Positions 40,611 to 48,641 of a stretch of 64,000 bases of DNA are shown in pieces. Under the pieces are notes generated by a model, which worked only from the letters and a program-made list of their open reading frames with translations, had not been told where the DNA came from and did not search any database. The translations under genes were made by a program, and so were the position numbers. Within the stretch, counting starts at the first letter, position 1. The number at the start of each line of letters is the position of its first letter. The stretch covers positions 62,001 through 126,000 of the forward strand of contig NZ_JARUXE010000009.1 in assembly GCF_030433895.1 (NCBI RefSeq), written 5' to 3'. Source of the stretch: Arthrobacter sp. PsM3 (GTDB lineage: Bacteria; Actinomycetota; Actinomycetes; Actinomycetales; Micrococcaceae).

Positions 40611-41903
40611 TCAGCGGAGCCCGGCGTCCGTGCGTCCGCGGAGCGCGGCGCGGGACGGGTGGTAGGCCAGCGCCCAGTAGACCAGCATGGCGATGCCGCA
40701 GGCCACGCCGAGGCTGGCCACAATGAGCTGCCACTGGGTCTGCGGGTCCTTGCCCCACTCGGCCGCCCCGGCCATGACCGAGAGGTATTTGGGCGTCAGG
40801 TAAAAAGCGAGGGCCGAGAACGCCACGATGATCCACCCGGCGAGGCGCATCCGCCCGTTCCGGGACGGCACCCGGTGGATCGCGAAGCCCATGCAGGGCA
40901 GCGCCACGGCCATCCACACCCAGTGGTGCGACCAGGACACCGGGCTGACCAGGAGCATCAGCACGGCGGTCGCGGAGACAGCGACGAAGTTCTCGTCCGC
41001 GTCCACCGCCCACTTGATCACGAGCGCGGCAACCGCGGCCAGGGCCAGGGAGAGCACCAGCCACACCAGGCTGGTCAGACCGGAATCCGGCAGGCCCAGG
41101 TGCAGCAGCAGGCCCTTGACCGAGAGGTTGTCAACATAGGCCGGTCCGCCGATCCGTCCGGTGTCGGGCAGGATCTGGGTCCAGAAGGTGAGGGAGGCGT
41201 GGGGCAGCACGGCCCAGGCCAGGCCGATCGAGCCGAAGAAGCCGGCCGCCATCCAGCCGAGGGCCTTGAAGTCGCGGCGGACCAGGAAGTACAGCCCGAA
41301 GGCGAGCGGGGTCAGTTTGATGCCGGCCGCGATGCCGATCAGCAGCCCCGCGGGCCAGCGGATCTCCCCGGCCCGGGCTTTGCCGTGGAGCGCGAAGTCA
41401 GCCAGGATCAGGCCCATCAGGATGATGTTGATCTGGCCGAAATCGAAGGTGTCCCGCCAGGGCCCCAGGAGCAGGATCGCGGCGGTGCCGGCCAGGGTCA
41501 CGGCCCGGAACCGCCAGTCGGCGGCCGCGTTCCGCCAGCCGCCGAGGCGGAAGTAGTGCCGCGCGAGCCAGGCGGACACGATGCCGGCGCCCAGCAGGGC
41601 CGTGGTGATGAATACCAGGCCGCCGCCGCGCTGGCCCAGCGTCGCCAGGGCCGCGAACAGCAGTGCCGCGAACGGCGGGTAGGTGAACGGCAGCCCGTCC
41701 CGGGCCGCGTAGAGCTCGTTGACGCCGGTCTCCCCGGTCTGGAGCACCCGGTTGCCGCCGTAGAAGTAGACCTCGAAGTCATTCAGCAGCGGATCGTAGG
41801 CCGAGTACAGCACCACCAGGGCGGCGACGACGGCGGACGCGCCGGCCGCCGTCGCGAGCCAGCCGCGTGTGGTGGAGGGCAGGGCCCTGGTGGTGGTTGT
41901 CAC
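40611..41903 (-). CDS. GT87 polyprenol-phosphate-mannose-dependent glycosyltransferase, copy 2
   Basis: The 430-aa protein is a membrane GT-C enzyme, clearly paralogous to the gene at 37216. Both share LPFTYPPFAALLF, FGQINI(I/L)LMGL, GPAYVDNLSVKG or close variants, and PVSWSHHWVWMAVALP. The likely catalytic aspartate is in DFEVYFYGGNRVLQTGE. The start is GTG at 41903. It lies 6 nt downstream of metB, close enough for read-through but with no functional link known. The two GT87 genes differ in the acceptor-facing loops, so they may extend different glycolipids. Confidence 0.87.
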   Translation of the reverse strand: MTTTTRALPSTTRGWLATAAGASAVVAALVVLYSAYDPLLNDFEVYFYGGNRVLQTGETGVNELYAARDGLPFTYPPFAALLFAALATLGQRGGGLVFITTALLGAGIVSAWLARHYFRLGGWRNAAADWRFRAVTLAGTAAILLLGPWRDTFDFGQINIILMGLILADFALHGKARAGEIRWPAGLLIGIAAGIKLTPLAFGLYFLVRRDFKALGWMAAGFFGSIGLAWAVLPHASLTFWTQILPDTGRIGGPAYVDNLSVKGLLLHLGLPDSGLTSLVWLVLSLALAAVAALVIKWAVDADENFVAVSATAVLMLLVSPVSWSHHWVWMAVALPCMGFAIHRVPSRNGRMRLAGWIIVAFSALAFYLTPKYLSVMAGAAEWGKDPQTQWQLIVASLGVACGIAMLVYWALAYHPSRAALRGRTDAGLR

Positions 41904-41909
41904 GGGTGC

Positions 41910-43112
41910 TTAGCTGCCTGACTCGCCGGTCGCGGAGGCAATCTGCGTGAACGCCTGCTCAAGGTCGGCGATCAGGTCCTCGACGTCCTCGATGCCGCAG
42001 GAGAGCCGGATCAGGTTGACCGGGACGGCCAGCTCGGTGCCCTTGACCGAGGCGTGCGTCATTTCCGAGGGGTAGTTCATCAAGGACTCGATGCCGCCCA
42101 GGGACTCCGCGAGGGTGAACACGGAGGTCGATTCGGCCACCTTGCGTGCCGCCGCCTCGCCGCCCTTGAACTGCACGGAGATCATCCCGCCGAACTTCTT
42201 CATCTGCTTTTTGGCCAGCTCGTGCCCGGGGTGCGAGGGCAGTCCCGGGTACAGCACGGCCTCCACCTCGGGGCGCTCCAGCAGCCACTCGGCCACGGCC
42301 TGGGCGTTGTCGCTGTGCCGGTCCATCCGGACGCCGAGGGTCTTGAGCCCGCGGGTGGTGAGGAAGGCGTCCATCGGGCCGGAAACGGCGCCGACGGCGA
42401 ACTGGACGAAGCCGATCTTCTCGGCCAGCTCCGCGTCATTGACGATGATCGCGCCGCCGACGACGTCGGAATGCCCGCCGATGTACTTGGTGGTGGAGTG
42501 CACCACGACGTCGGCGCCGAGGGCCAGCGGGTTCTGCAGGTACGGCGAGGCGAAGGTGTTGTCCACCACGAGGAGGGCGCCGGCGTCGTGCGCGACCTTG
42601 GCGAGGGCCGCGATGTCGGTGATCTTCATCTTTGGGTTCGACGGCGTCTCCACCCACACGAGCCGGGTCTTGTTGGCGGCCACGGCCGTGGCGACGGCGT
42701 CAAGGTTGGACATGTCCACCGGGGTGTTGCCGATGCCCCACTCCCCCAGCACCCGGGCGATCAGCCGGTAGGTACCGCCGTAGGCGTCGTTCCCGAGCAC
42801 AATGTGGTCACCCGGGCGGGTGAGTGCGCGGATCATGGAGTCCTCGGCGGCGAGGCCGGAGCTGAAGGAGAACGCGGCGGAGCCGCCCTCCAGCGCGGCG
42901 AGCTGTTCCTGCAGCGAGTCACGGGTGGGGTTGGTGCCGCGGCCGTATTCGTAGCCGGCCCGCAGCACGCCGATCGCTTCCTGGGCGTAGGTGGTGGAGA
43001 AGTGCACGGGCGGCACGACCGCGCCGGTGCGCGGCTCGAACTCCTGGCCGGCGTGCACGGCGCGGGTGTTGAAGCCGGCGTTTTTTGCGGAAGAGTTTTC
43101 GGGCATTGACAT
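41910..43112 (-). CDS. metB: Cystathionine gamma-synthase / trans-sulfuration PLP enzyme
   Basis: The 400-aa PLP enzyme has the Cys/Met metabolism signature DVVVHSTTKYIGGHSDVVGG with the cofactor lysine at K209, GYEYGRGTNPT near residue 53, and SLGGIESLMNYPSEMTH at the C terminus. It would make cystathionine from an O-acyl-homoserine and cysteine. With cbs directly upstream on the same strand, a cystathionine gamma-lyase role (converting cystathionine to cysteine) is equally plausible, and sequence alone does not separate them. An AAAGGAA site precedes the ATG. Confidence 0.88.
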   Translation of the reverse strand: MSMPENSSAKNAGFNTRAVHAGQEFEPRTGAVVPPVHFSTTYAQEAIGVLRAGYEYGRGTNPTRDSLQEQLAALEGGSAAFSFSSGLAAEDSMIRALTRPGDHIVLGNDAYGGTYRLIARVLGEWGIGNTPVDMSNLDAVATAVAANKTRLVWVETPSNPKMKITDIAALAKVAHDAGALLVVDNTFASPYLQNPLALGADVVVHSTTKYIGGHSDVVGGAIIVNDAELAEKIGFVQFAVGAVSGPMDAFLTTRGLKTLGVRMDRHSDNAQAVAEWLLERPEVEAVLYPGLPSHPGHELAKKQMKKFGGMISVQFKGGEAAARKVAESTSVFTLAESLGGIESLMNYPSEMTHASVKGTELAVPVNLIRLSCGIEDVEDLIADLEQAFTQIASATGESGS

Positions 43113-43167
43113 TTGCGTTCCTTTCGGCCGGTGGCCGGACCGCTCCCCGGGGGGCGGTCCGGTGTCC

Positions 43168-43206
43168 GGGTCAGTTGCTGGGGTCAGTTGCTGGGATCAG
43201 TTGCTC
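43168..43206. repeat. Three tandem 13-bp units at the end of cbs
   Basis: Three copies of GG(G/A)TCAGTTGCT(G/C) occur at 43168-43180, 43181-43193 and 43194-43206. The last contains the cbs stop codon and final codons (Ser-Asn-stop on the minus strand); the others follow it outside the coding region. Confidence 0.85.
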
Positions 43207-44582
43207 AGGTAGGCGAGCAGGTCATGGCGGGTGAGGATCCCCACCGGCGCGCCGACGAACGTCACCATGAGGGTGTCCGCGTCGGAGAGGAGTTCGCGGG
43301 CGGTCGAGATCGATTCGAGCGAGCCGATCACCGGCAGCCGGGCCTCCATGTGTTCGGAGATCTTGTCCGAGAGTTTGGCCTCCCCGCGGAAGAGCTTGGC
43401 GGTCAGGGTGCGTTCGTCGACGGCGCCGAGGACCTCGCCCATCACCACGGGCGGTTCCTGGGACAGCACCGGGATGTGCGAGACGCCGTACTCGTTCATG
43501 ATGTTGATGACGTCGCGGACGCTCTCGTTGGGGTGGATGTGCACGAGGTCCGGCAGTTCCCCGGTCTTGGCCTTGAGGATTTCGCCCACGGAGGCCTCGT
43601 CGCCGCTGGCCAGGAAGCCGTAGGAGCGCATCCACTGGTCGTTGAAGATCTTGGCGAGGTAGCCGCGGCCGGAGTCGGGCAGGATCACGACGACGACGGC
43701 TTCGTCGGGCAGGTCCCTGGCGACCTGCAGGGCGGCGACGACGGCCATGCCGGAGGAGCCGCCCACGAGCAGGCCCTCCTCGCGGGCGAGCCGGCGCGTC
43801 ATCTCGAAGGAGTCCGCGTCGCTGACCGCGATGACGTCATCCGGGACGGCCTTGTCGTAGTTGGCCGGCCACATGTCCTCGCCGACCCCCTCGACGAAGT
43901 ACGGCCGGCCGGTTCCGCCGGAGTAGACCGAACCTGCGGGGTCGGCGCCGATGATCTTGACCACGCCCCCGTCGGCCTCCGCACGGGCGGCGGAGACTTC
44001 CTTGAGGTACCGGCCGGTGCCGGTGATGGTGCCGCCGGTGCCGGCGCCGATCACGCAGTGGGTGACCCGGCCGTCCGTGTCCCGCCAGATCTCCGGCCCG
44101 GTGGACTCGTAGTGGCTGGCCGGGGCGGCGGGGTTGGAGAACTGGTCGGGCTTGTAGGCCCCGGGGATCTCGGTGACGAGCCGGTCCGAGACGCCGTAGT
44201 AGCTGTGCGGGCTGTCGGGGGCGACGGCGGTGGGCGTCACCACGACCTCGGCGCCGTAGGCCTGCAGCACGGCGCGTTTGTCCTCGCCGACCTTGTCCGG
44301 CACCACGAAGATGCAGCGGTAGCCCTTCTGCTGGGCGACGAGGGCCAGGCCGACGCCGGTGTTGCCGGAGGTGGGTTCCACGATGGTGCCGCCGGGCTGG
44401 AGCTTGCCGCTGCGTTCGGCCTCCTCGATCATCTTCACCGCGATGCGGTCCTTGATGGAACCGCCGGGGTTCAGGTATTCCAGCTTCACCAGGACCGTGG
44501 CCCCGATGCCGTCGGTAACGTGGTGCAGCTTGACGAGCGGCGTATTGCCAATGAGGTCCAGAACGGACTGGGCGTACTTCAT
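43197..44582 (-). CDS. cbs: Cystathionine beta-synthase with paired CBS domains
   Basis: The 461-aa PLP enzyme condenses serine and homocysteine to cystathionine. The catalytic domain has the cofactor lysine K44 in GGSIKDRIA, then PTSGNTGVGLA and GAGTGGTITGTGRYLKEV. A C-terminal regulatory part from about residue 335 contains two CBS motifs (MNEYGVSHIPVLS and LMVTFVGAPVGILTRHDLL), like the human enzyme and the actinobacterial Cbs type. Together with the downstream metB-like gene it forms a trans-sulfuration pair moving sulfur from homocysteine to cysteine. The ATG start is clear. Confidence 0.94.
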   Translation of the reverse strand: MKYAQSVLDLIGNTPLVKLHHVTDGIGATVLVKLEYLNPGGSIKDRIAVKMIEEAERSGKLQPGGTIVEPTSGNTGVGLALVAQQKGYRCIFVVPDKVGEDKRAVLQAYGAEVVVTPTAVAPDSPHSYYGVSDRLVTEIPGAYKPDQFSNPAAPASHYESTGPEIWRDTDGRVTHCVIGAGTGGTITGTGRYLKEVSAARAEADGGVVKIIGADPAGSVYSGGTGRPYFVEGVGEDMWPANYDKAVPDDVIAVSDADSFEMTRRLAREEGLLVGGSSGMAVVAALQVARDLPDEAVVVVILPDSGRGYLAKIFNDQWMRSYGFLASGDEASVGEILKAKTGELPDLVHIHPNESVRDVINIMNEYGVSHIPVLSQEPPVVMGEVLGAVDERTLTAKLFRGEAKLSDKISEHMEARLPVIGSLESISTARELLSDADTLMVTFVGAPVGILTRHDLLAYLSN

Positions 44583-44679
44583 AGGTACAAAGTTACCGTC
44601 TCCGCGGCCCGGGGCACGTCGGAACGGCTCTCTGGGAACGCCGGTGCGAAGATTATGCGGTGAACCGTGGGTACAGCCG

Positions 44680-45846
44680 ATGAAGCTGAAGAGTTACTTG
44701 CTCCCTGCCGGCATGCTGGCGGCAGGGTGTGCGGCGCTGCTCACCGGACTGCTGCCGTGGCCGGCGTTCGAGGAGCTGGCCGGCCGCACCGTGCCGGTGC
44801 TGGCCTTTGTGGTGGCCATGTCCCTGGTGACGGAGCTGGTGGACGACGCCGGGCTGTTCCGGGTGGTGACGGAGCGTCTCGCCAGGCTGGGCCGGGGCCG
44901 GGTGTTCCTGCTGTGGCTGCTGGTGATCGGCCTGGCCACCGTCTCCACCGTGTTCCTGTCCCTGGACACGACGGCGGTGCTGGTGACCCCCGTCGTCGTG
45001 CTGCTGGCGATTCACGCCCGGATCCCGCCGCTGCCCTTTGCACTGACCACCATCTGGCTGGCCAACACCGCTTCCCTGCTGCTGCCGGTCTCGAACCTGA
45101 CCAATCTGCTCGCCCAGGACCGGCTGCACCTGAGCCCGGCCGGCTTCGCTTCCCTGGTCTGGGCGCCGGCCCTGGTGGGGATCCTGGTCCCGATCGTGCT
45201 GCTGTGGCTGGCCTTCCGGAAGGACCTCGCCGGCCGCTACGGGCCGCAGCCGGTCCACAAGCCGCGGGACAGGGTGCTGCTGTATTCGGCGTCGGGGGTG
45301 ATGGTGATGCTGCTGCCGGCGCTTGTCTCCGGCGTGCCGGTGCAGTATCCGGCAATGGCGGCCGCGGCGGTGCTGCTGGGCTTCTTCCTGTGGCGCCGCC
45401 GCTCGGCGCTGCGCTGGTCCATGATTCCCTGGCGGCCCCTCATGCTTACCTCGGGACTGTTCATGGTGGTGGAGGCCCTGCACGCGAACGGCCTGACCCG
45501 GTTCCTGTCCGGAATCGCCGGCTCCGGCGAGTCCCTCCCGGCCCTGCTGCAGCTCGCGGGACTGGGCGCCGGGGCCGCCAATGCGGTGAACAACCTGCCG
45601 GCCTACCTCGCCCTGGAACCGGCCGGCGACTCGCCGGTGCGGCTCGCGGCGCTGCTGATCGGTGTGAACCTCGGCCCGCTGGTGACCCCGTGGGCCTCGC
45701 TGGCCACGCTGCTCTGGCACGAACGGCTCCGGACGCTCAACGTCGAGATCCGCTGGGGCGGCTTCGCGGTCGCCGGCCTCGCCGCAGTCGTCCTCACCGT
45801 GCCGCTCGCGGTCGTGGCGCTGTGGCTCACCACCGGGATGCACTGA
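44680..45846 (+). CDS. SLC13/ArsB-like (Na+/H+ or anion) membrane transporter
   Basis: The 388-aa protein has about eleven spans. Motifs such as FLSLDTTAVLVTPVVVLLA and TTIWLANTASLLLPVSNLTNLLA match the ArsB/NhaD/SLC13 superfamily re-entrant segments (TTA and NxTNLLA). The mirror half reads GAANAVNNLPAYLALE and GVNLGPLVTPWASLATLLW. It may export arsenite or carry dicarboxylates or sodium. No arsenic gene lies next to it, so arsenite is a weaker guess. The ATG at 44680 is the first start giving a sensible N-terminal span; its ribosome site is weak. Confidence 0.88.
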   Translation: MKLKSYLLPAGMLAAGCAALLTGLLPWPAFEELAGRTVPVLAFVVAMSLVTELVDDAGLFRVVTERLARLGRGRVFLLWLLVIGLATVSTVFLSLDTTAVLVTPVVVLLAIHARIPPLPFALTTIWLANTASLLLPVSNLTNLLAQDRLHLSPAGFASLVWAPALVGILVPIVLLWLAFRKDLAGRYGPQPVHKPRDRVLLYSASGVMVMLLPALVSGVPVQYPAMAAAAVLLGFFLWRRRSALRWSMIPWRPLMLTSGLFMVVEALHANGLTRFLSGIAGSGESLPALLQLAGLGAGAANAVNNLPAYLALEPAGDSPVRLAALLIGVNLGPLVTPWASLATLLWHERLRTLNVEIRWGGFAVAGLAAVVLTVPLAVVALWLTTGMH

Positions 45847-45870
45847 CTGGAGGGGCGGCGGCCGCGGGCG

Positions 45871-46299
45871 TCAGGCGCCGAGGTCGTTTCCGGAGGCCGC
45901 GGAGCCGGCTCCGCCCTCGGGGACCGCGTTCTGCCACAGGCCCACAATATTGCCCTCGGAGTCCTTGAAATAAGCGTTCCAGCCGGACCCTGACACCTCC
46001 ATCTTTTCCCGGTGAACGGAACCGCCGTGCGCCACGATTTGCTCCAGGGCGGCGTCAATGTCCGCCACATCCACCGTCACCACCGGGGCGGTGAGCTGGC
46101 CCGTCCGCCGGAACAGTCCGCCGTTGATGGAACCGGACACCGCGGGCCGGCCATGCTCGTCCATCGGCGTGGTCATGGCGAGGCTATAGTCCATCTCCGG
46201 CAGCACCTGGAATTCCCAGCCGAAGATCGAACTGTAGAACTCCCGGGCGCGGCTCTCGTCGTCCGCGGGGATCTCGAAATGTACTACTCCACCAGCCAT
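45871..46299 (-). CDS. VOC-superfamily (glyoxalase-like) protein
   Basis: This 142-aa protein is a single vicinal-oxygen-chelate domain: VVHFEIPADDESRAREFYSSIFGWEF is the usual first half, and TVDVADIDAALEQIVAHGG and FKDSEGNIVGLWQ are in the second. Histidine and glutamate metal-ligand positions are partly present. Such proteins may be isomerases, dioxygenase-like or drug-binding; this one resembles the large family of uncharacterised PhnB/glyoxalase-like proteins. Single gene, convergent with the transporter. Confidence 0.85.
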   Translation of the reverse strand: MAGGVVHFEIPADDESRAREFYSSIFGWEFQVLPEMDYSLAMTTPMDEHGRPAVSGSINGGLFRRTGQLTAPVVTVDVADIDAALEQIVAHGGSVHREKMEVSGSGWNAYFKDSEGNIVGLWQNAVPEGGAGSAASGNDLGA

Positions 46300-46463
46300 G
46301 ACGTGCTCCTAAGAAGAAGGGATCCGGGCCCGGCGGCGGGCGGTGCCGGGCCGTGCCACAGCCGGAGTCTAGCCCCGGCAACGCGGGAGGATAAGGGGCC
46401 TACGGCCCATGCCGCGGACGCCCCGGTACGGCCGCTGTCAGGCGTTCGTGGAATCATGGTCGG

Positions 46464-47444
46464 ATGACCATTGCAGACGTCCCCGCCGGCTTGGCCGCCG
46501 CGGCGGACGCCTCGCTGCGCTGGCACCCGGGCGGCCCCTTCGACCTGTCCCAAACAATCGGCACGCTTCTGCGCGGGCACGGCGATCCGTCCATCCGCAC
46601 CATGCCGGACGGCCTGTGGCTGGGATTCACGACGCCCACGGGGCCGGCCACACTCCGCCTCACCGCCGCCGGCCCGCGGGCGGACCCGGCAGTCGATGTC
46701 CAGGCCTGGGGGCCGGGCGCGGCCGATGCCGCCGACTCCGTACCGCGGATGCTGGGCCGCGATGACGACTGGTCCGGTTTTGACGAGCCCGCGTTTCACG
46801 CCACGCTCCCCCGGATGGTCACGGAGGCGCGGCGCCGGAACCCCGCCGTGCGGCTGCCGTCCACCGGCCGCCTCATCGACTCCCTCGTCCCCACGATCCT
46901 GGAACAGAAGGTGACCCTGATCGAGGCCCGGCGCGGCTACCGTTATCTGATGTACCGCTTCGGAACCCCGGCGCCGGGCGCCGGCACCGTCGCGCCGGCC
47001 AACCTGATGGTGCAGCCCACGCCCGAGCAGTGGCTGCGCATCCCGTCCTGGGAATGGCACAAGGCCGGGGTGGGCCCCCAGCGTTCGGCGACCGTGATGC
47101 GCGCGCTGCGTTCCGCCGTCGCACTGGAACGACTGGCCGCGCTGCCGGCCGGGGAGGCCTCCGCGAAGCTGCAGACCATCCCCGGCATCGGCGCATGGAC
47201 CGCTGCGGAGGTCGTGCAGCGCACCCACGGCTGCCCGGACTCGATTGCCGTGGGCGACTACCACCTGGCGGCATATGTGGGCGCGGCGCTGACCGGCCGC
47301 AGGACAGACGACGCCGGCATGCTCCGGCTGCTGGCCCCGTGGGCCGGGCACCGGCAGCGCGTGGTCCGGATGATCGGCCTGAGCGGCTTCCGCAAACCGA
47401 CCTTCGGCCCGCGGATGACCATCCAGGACCACCGCGCCCACTAG
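46464..47444 (+). CDS. AlkA-like DNA-3-methyladenine glycosylase
   Basis: The 326-aa protein belongs to the HhH-GPD DNA glycosylase superfamily. The helix-hairpin-helix is at about 239 (IPGIGAWTAAEVV), and the catalytic aspartate is D265 in IAVGDYHLAAYV. Upstream, VPTILEQKVTLIEARRGYRYL matches the glycosylase core helix that inserts in DNA. The N-terminal ~100 residues resemble the AlkA beta-sheet domain. It probably removes alkylated purines during base excision repair. There is no Ada or Ogt gene next to it. The first 63-bp REP-like repeat lies just after the stop. Confidence 0.88.
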   Translation: MTIADVPAGLAAAADASLRWHPGGPFDLSQTIGTLLRGHGDPSIRTMPDGLWLGFTTPTGPATLRLTAAGPRADPAVDVQAWGPGAADAADSVPRMLGRDDDWSGFDEPAFHATLPRMVTEARRRNPAVRLPSTGRLIDSLVPTILEQKVTLIEARRGYRYLMYRFGTPAPGAGTVAPANLMVQPTPEQWLRIPSWEWHKAGVGPQRSATVMRALRSAVALERLAALPAGEASAKLQTIPGIGAWTAAEVVQRTHGCPDSIAVGDYHLAAYVGAALTGRRTDDAGMLRLLAPWAGHRQRVVRMIGLSGFRKPTFGPRMTIQDHRAH

Positions 47445-47469
47445 CCGCCCCACCCCTCCCCTCCACTGG

Positions 47470-47532
47470 CAACGCGGGGTCACTTACGGCCCGTCCGGAG
47501 CCGCTTTATGGGCGCAATCTGACCCCGCGTTG
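47470..47532. repeat. 63-bp palindromic intergenic element (type A), copy 1
   Basis: CAACGCGGGGTCA (47470-47482) and TGACCCCGCGTTG (47520-47532) are perfect 13-bp arms. The inner part contains ACGGCCC and GGGCGC, which partly pair. It lies between convergent genes, so it may also act as a bidirectional terminator. Two further copies follow within 3.3 kb. Confidence 0.85.
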
Positions 47533-47547
47533 CTGTCTGCGGGCGGG

Positions 47548-48477
47548 TCAGGCACGACCGGGCCGGACCCTCTTGATCCGGGCGATGGCGCCCTCGAAAC
47601 CTTCGGCCAGGTCATCGGCGTTGACTTTGAAGTATGCCCAGCCCGCGTGGCGGAACGCCTCGTCCCGCCGGTTGTCGCGGGACTGCTGTTCCCGCGTGAG
47701 GTGGGGCGCGCCGTCGTACTGGATCGCGATCCGGTACCTCCGGTAGCCCAGGTCGGCGGCCGGCGAGCGCGGGTCCTCCGGTTCCAGTCGCAGCTGCAGC
47801 TCCGGCTCCGGCAGGCGCGCGTCCAGCAGCGCCAGGCGCAGGAAGGTCTCCGGGAAGGAGTCGGCTCCCACCCGCATCTCATCCAGGGCAAGCCGGGCTT
47901 TCTCGACCCCTTTCATGTTGGGATGCTGGCGGATGAGCAGCCGCAGCCCTTCCTTATATGCGTAGGGCTGGGACCGCTGTTCGAGGCCCGGGCGGGGTCT
48001 GCGGATGATCTGGTCGCCCAGGGCAATGAGGTAGTTCAGCGGCAGGTCCGCGGCCAGATCCAGCCAGGTCCGCGGCGGTGCCGTCACGGGGATGCCGTCG
48101 ACGTCGGTCAGCTCACCGGGGTTGGACCGCACGCGGTGGCCGGTGACCCCGGCGCGGCGGACCCGGGGCAGTCCATGCGGCTTGCTGAGGTGGATGCTGG
48201 AGCACTCCCCCAGCCACGGGGGCAGGCCGAGCAGGGTCAGGACGGCGGCGGTTTCGTGGGACACCCAGGCGCCGGGGGTGGCGGCGGCCAGGATGCGGGC
48301 ACGTTCGACAATTTCCAGGTGCCGGCCGGCGGGCAGGTAGATGAGGCGGCCGCCGTCGGACAGGTCACGGGCCCGCAGGCGTTTGGGCGGGACCCCCAGC
48401 GCGCGGGACTCATAGACCGTGAACGGGATCTGGACGAGGCTGTCGGGGAGCGGCGCGATGCGGACCATGCGACCCAT
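47548..48477 (-). CDS. AbiEi-antitoxin-like N-terminal region with DUF559/Vsr-like nuclease-type C terminus
   Basis: This 309-aa protein has an N-terminal winged-helix-like portion and a middle with SHETAAVLTLLGLP and GIPVTAPPRTWLDLAADL, as in AbiEi-type antitoxin relatives. The C-terminal ~90 residues read AIQYDGAPHLTREQQSRDNRRDEAFRH, then WAYFKVNADDL. That D-x-DG...RD..R pattern matches the DUF559/Vsr endonuclease fold. No toxin partner is adjacent. Many paralogues of such proteins occur in Arthrobacter-type genomes. It sits between two copies of the 63-bp repeat. Function unknown; confidence is in the family-type, not the activity. Confidence 0.7.
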   Translation of the reverse strand: MGRMVRIAPLPDSLVQIPFTVYESRALGVPPKRLRARDLSDGGRLIYLPAGRHLEIVERARILAAATPGAWVSHETAAVLTLLGLPPWLGECSSIHLSKPHGLPRVRRAGVTGHRVRSNPGELTDVDGIPVTAPPRTWLDLAADLPLNYLIALGDQIIRRPRPGLEQRSQPYAYKEGLRLLIRQHPNMKGVEKARLALDEMRVGADSFPETFLRLALLDARLPEPELQLRLEPEDPRSPAADLGYRRYRIAIQYDGAPHLTREQQSRDNRRDEAFRHAGWAYFKVNADDLAEGFEGAIARIKRVRPGRA

Positions 48478-48533
48478 TGTGGCCCCGAACCAACGAGGGC
48501 GCGGAGGTTATCCACAGCCGCCCGGATTCCAGG

Positions 48534-48596
48534 CAACGCGGGGTCACTTACGGCCCATGCCGGGGGCATTTATGGGCGCGATGTGACCCCGCGTTG
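48534..48596. repeat. 63-bp palindromic intergenic element (type A), copy 2
   Basis: CAACGCGGGGTCAC (48534-48547) and GTGACCCCGCGTTG (48583-48596) form 14-bp perfect arms, with GGCCCAT and ATGGGC pairing inside. The total length is the same as copy 1. It lies between two minus-strand genes. Confidence 0.85.
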
Positions 48597-48641
48597 CTGT
48601 CAGGGGCGTTGATGCCAGGCGCGTTGCTGTCAGGGGCGCCG

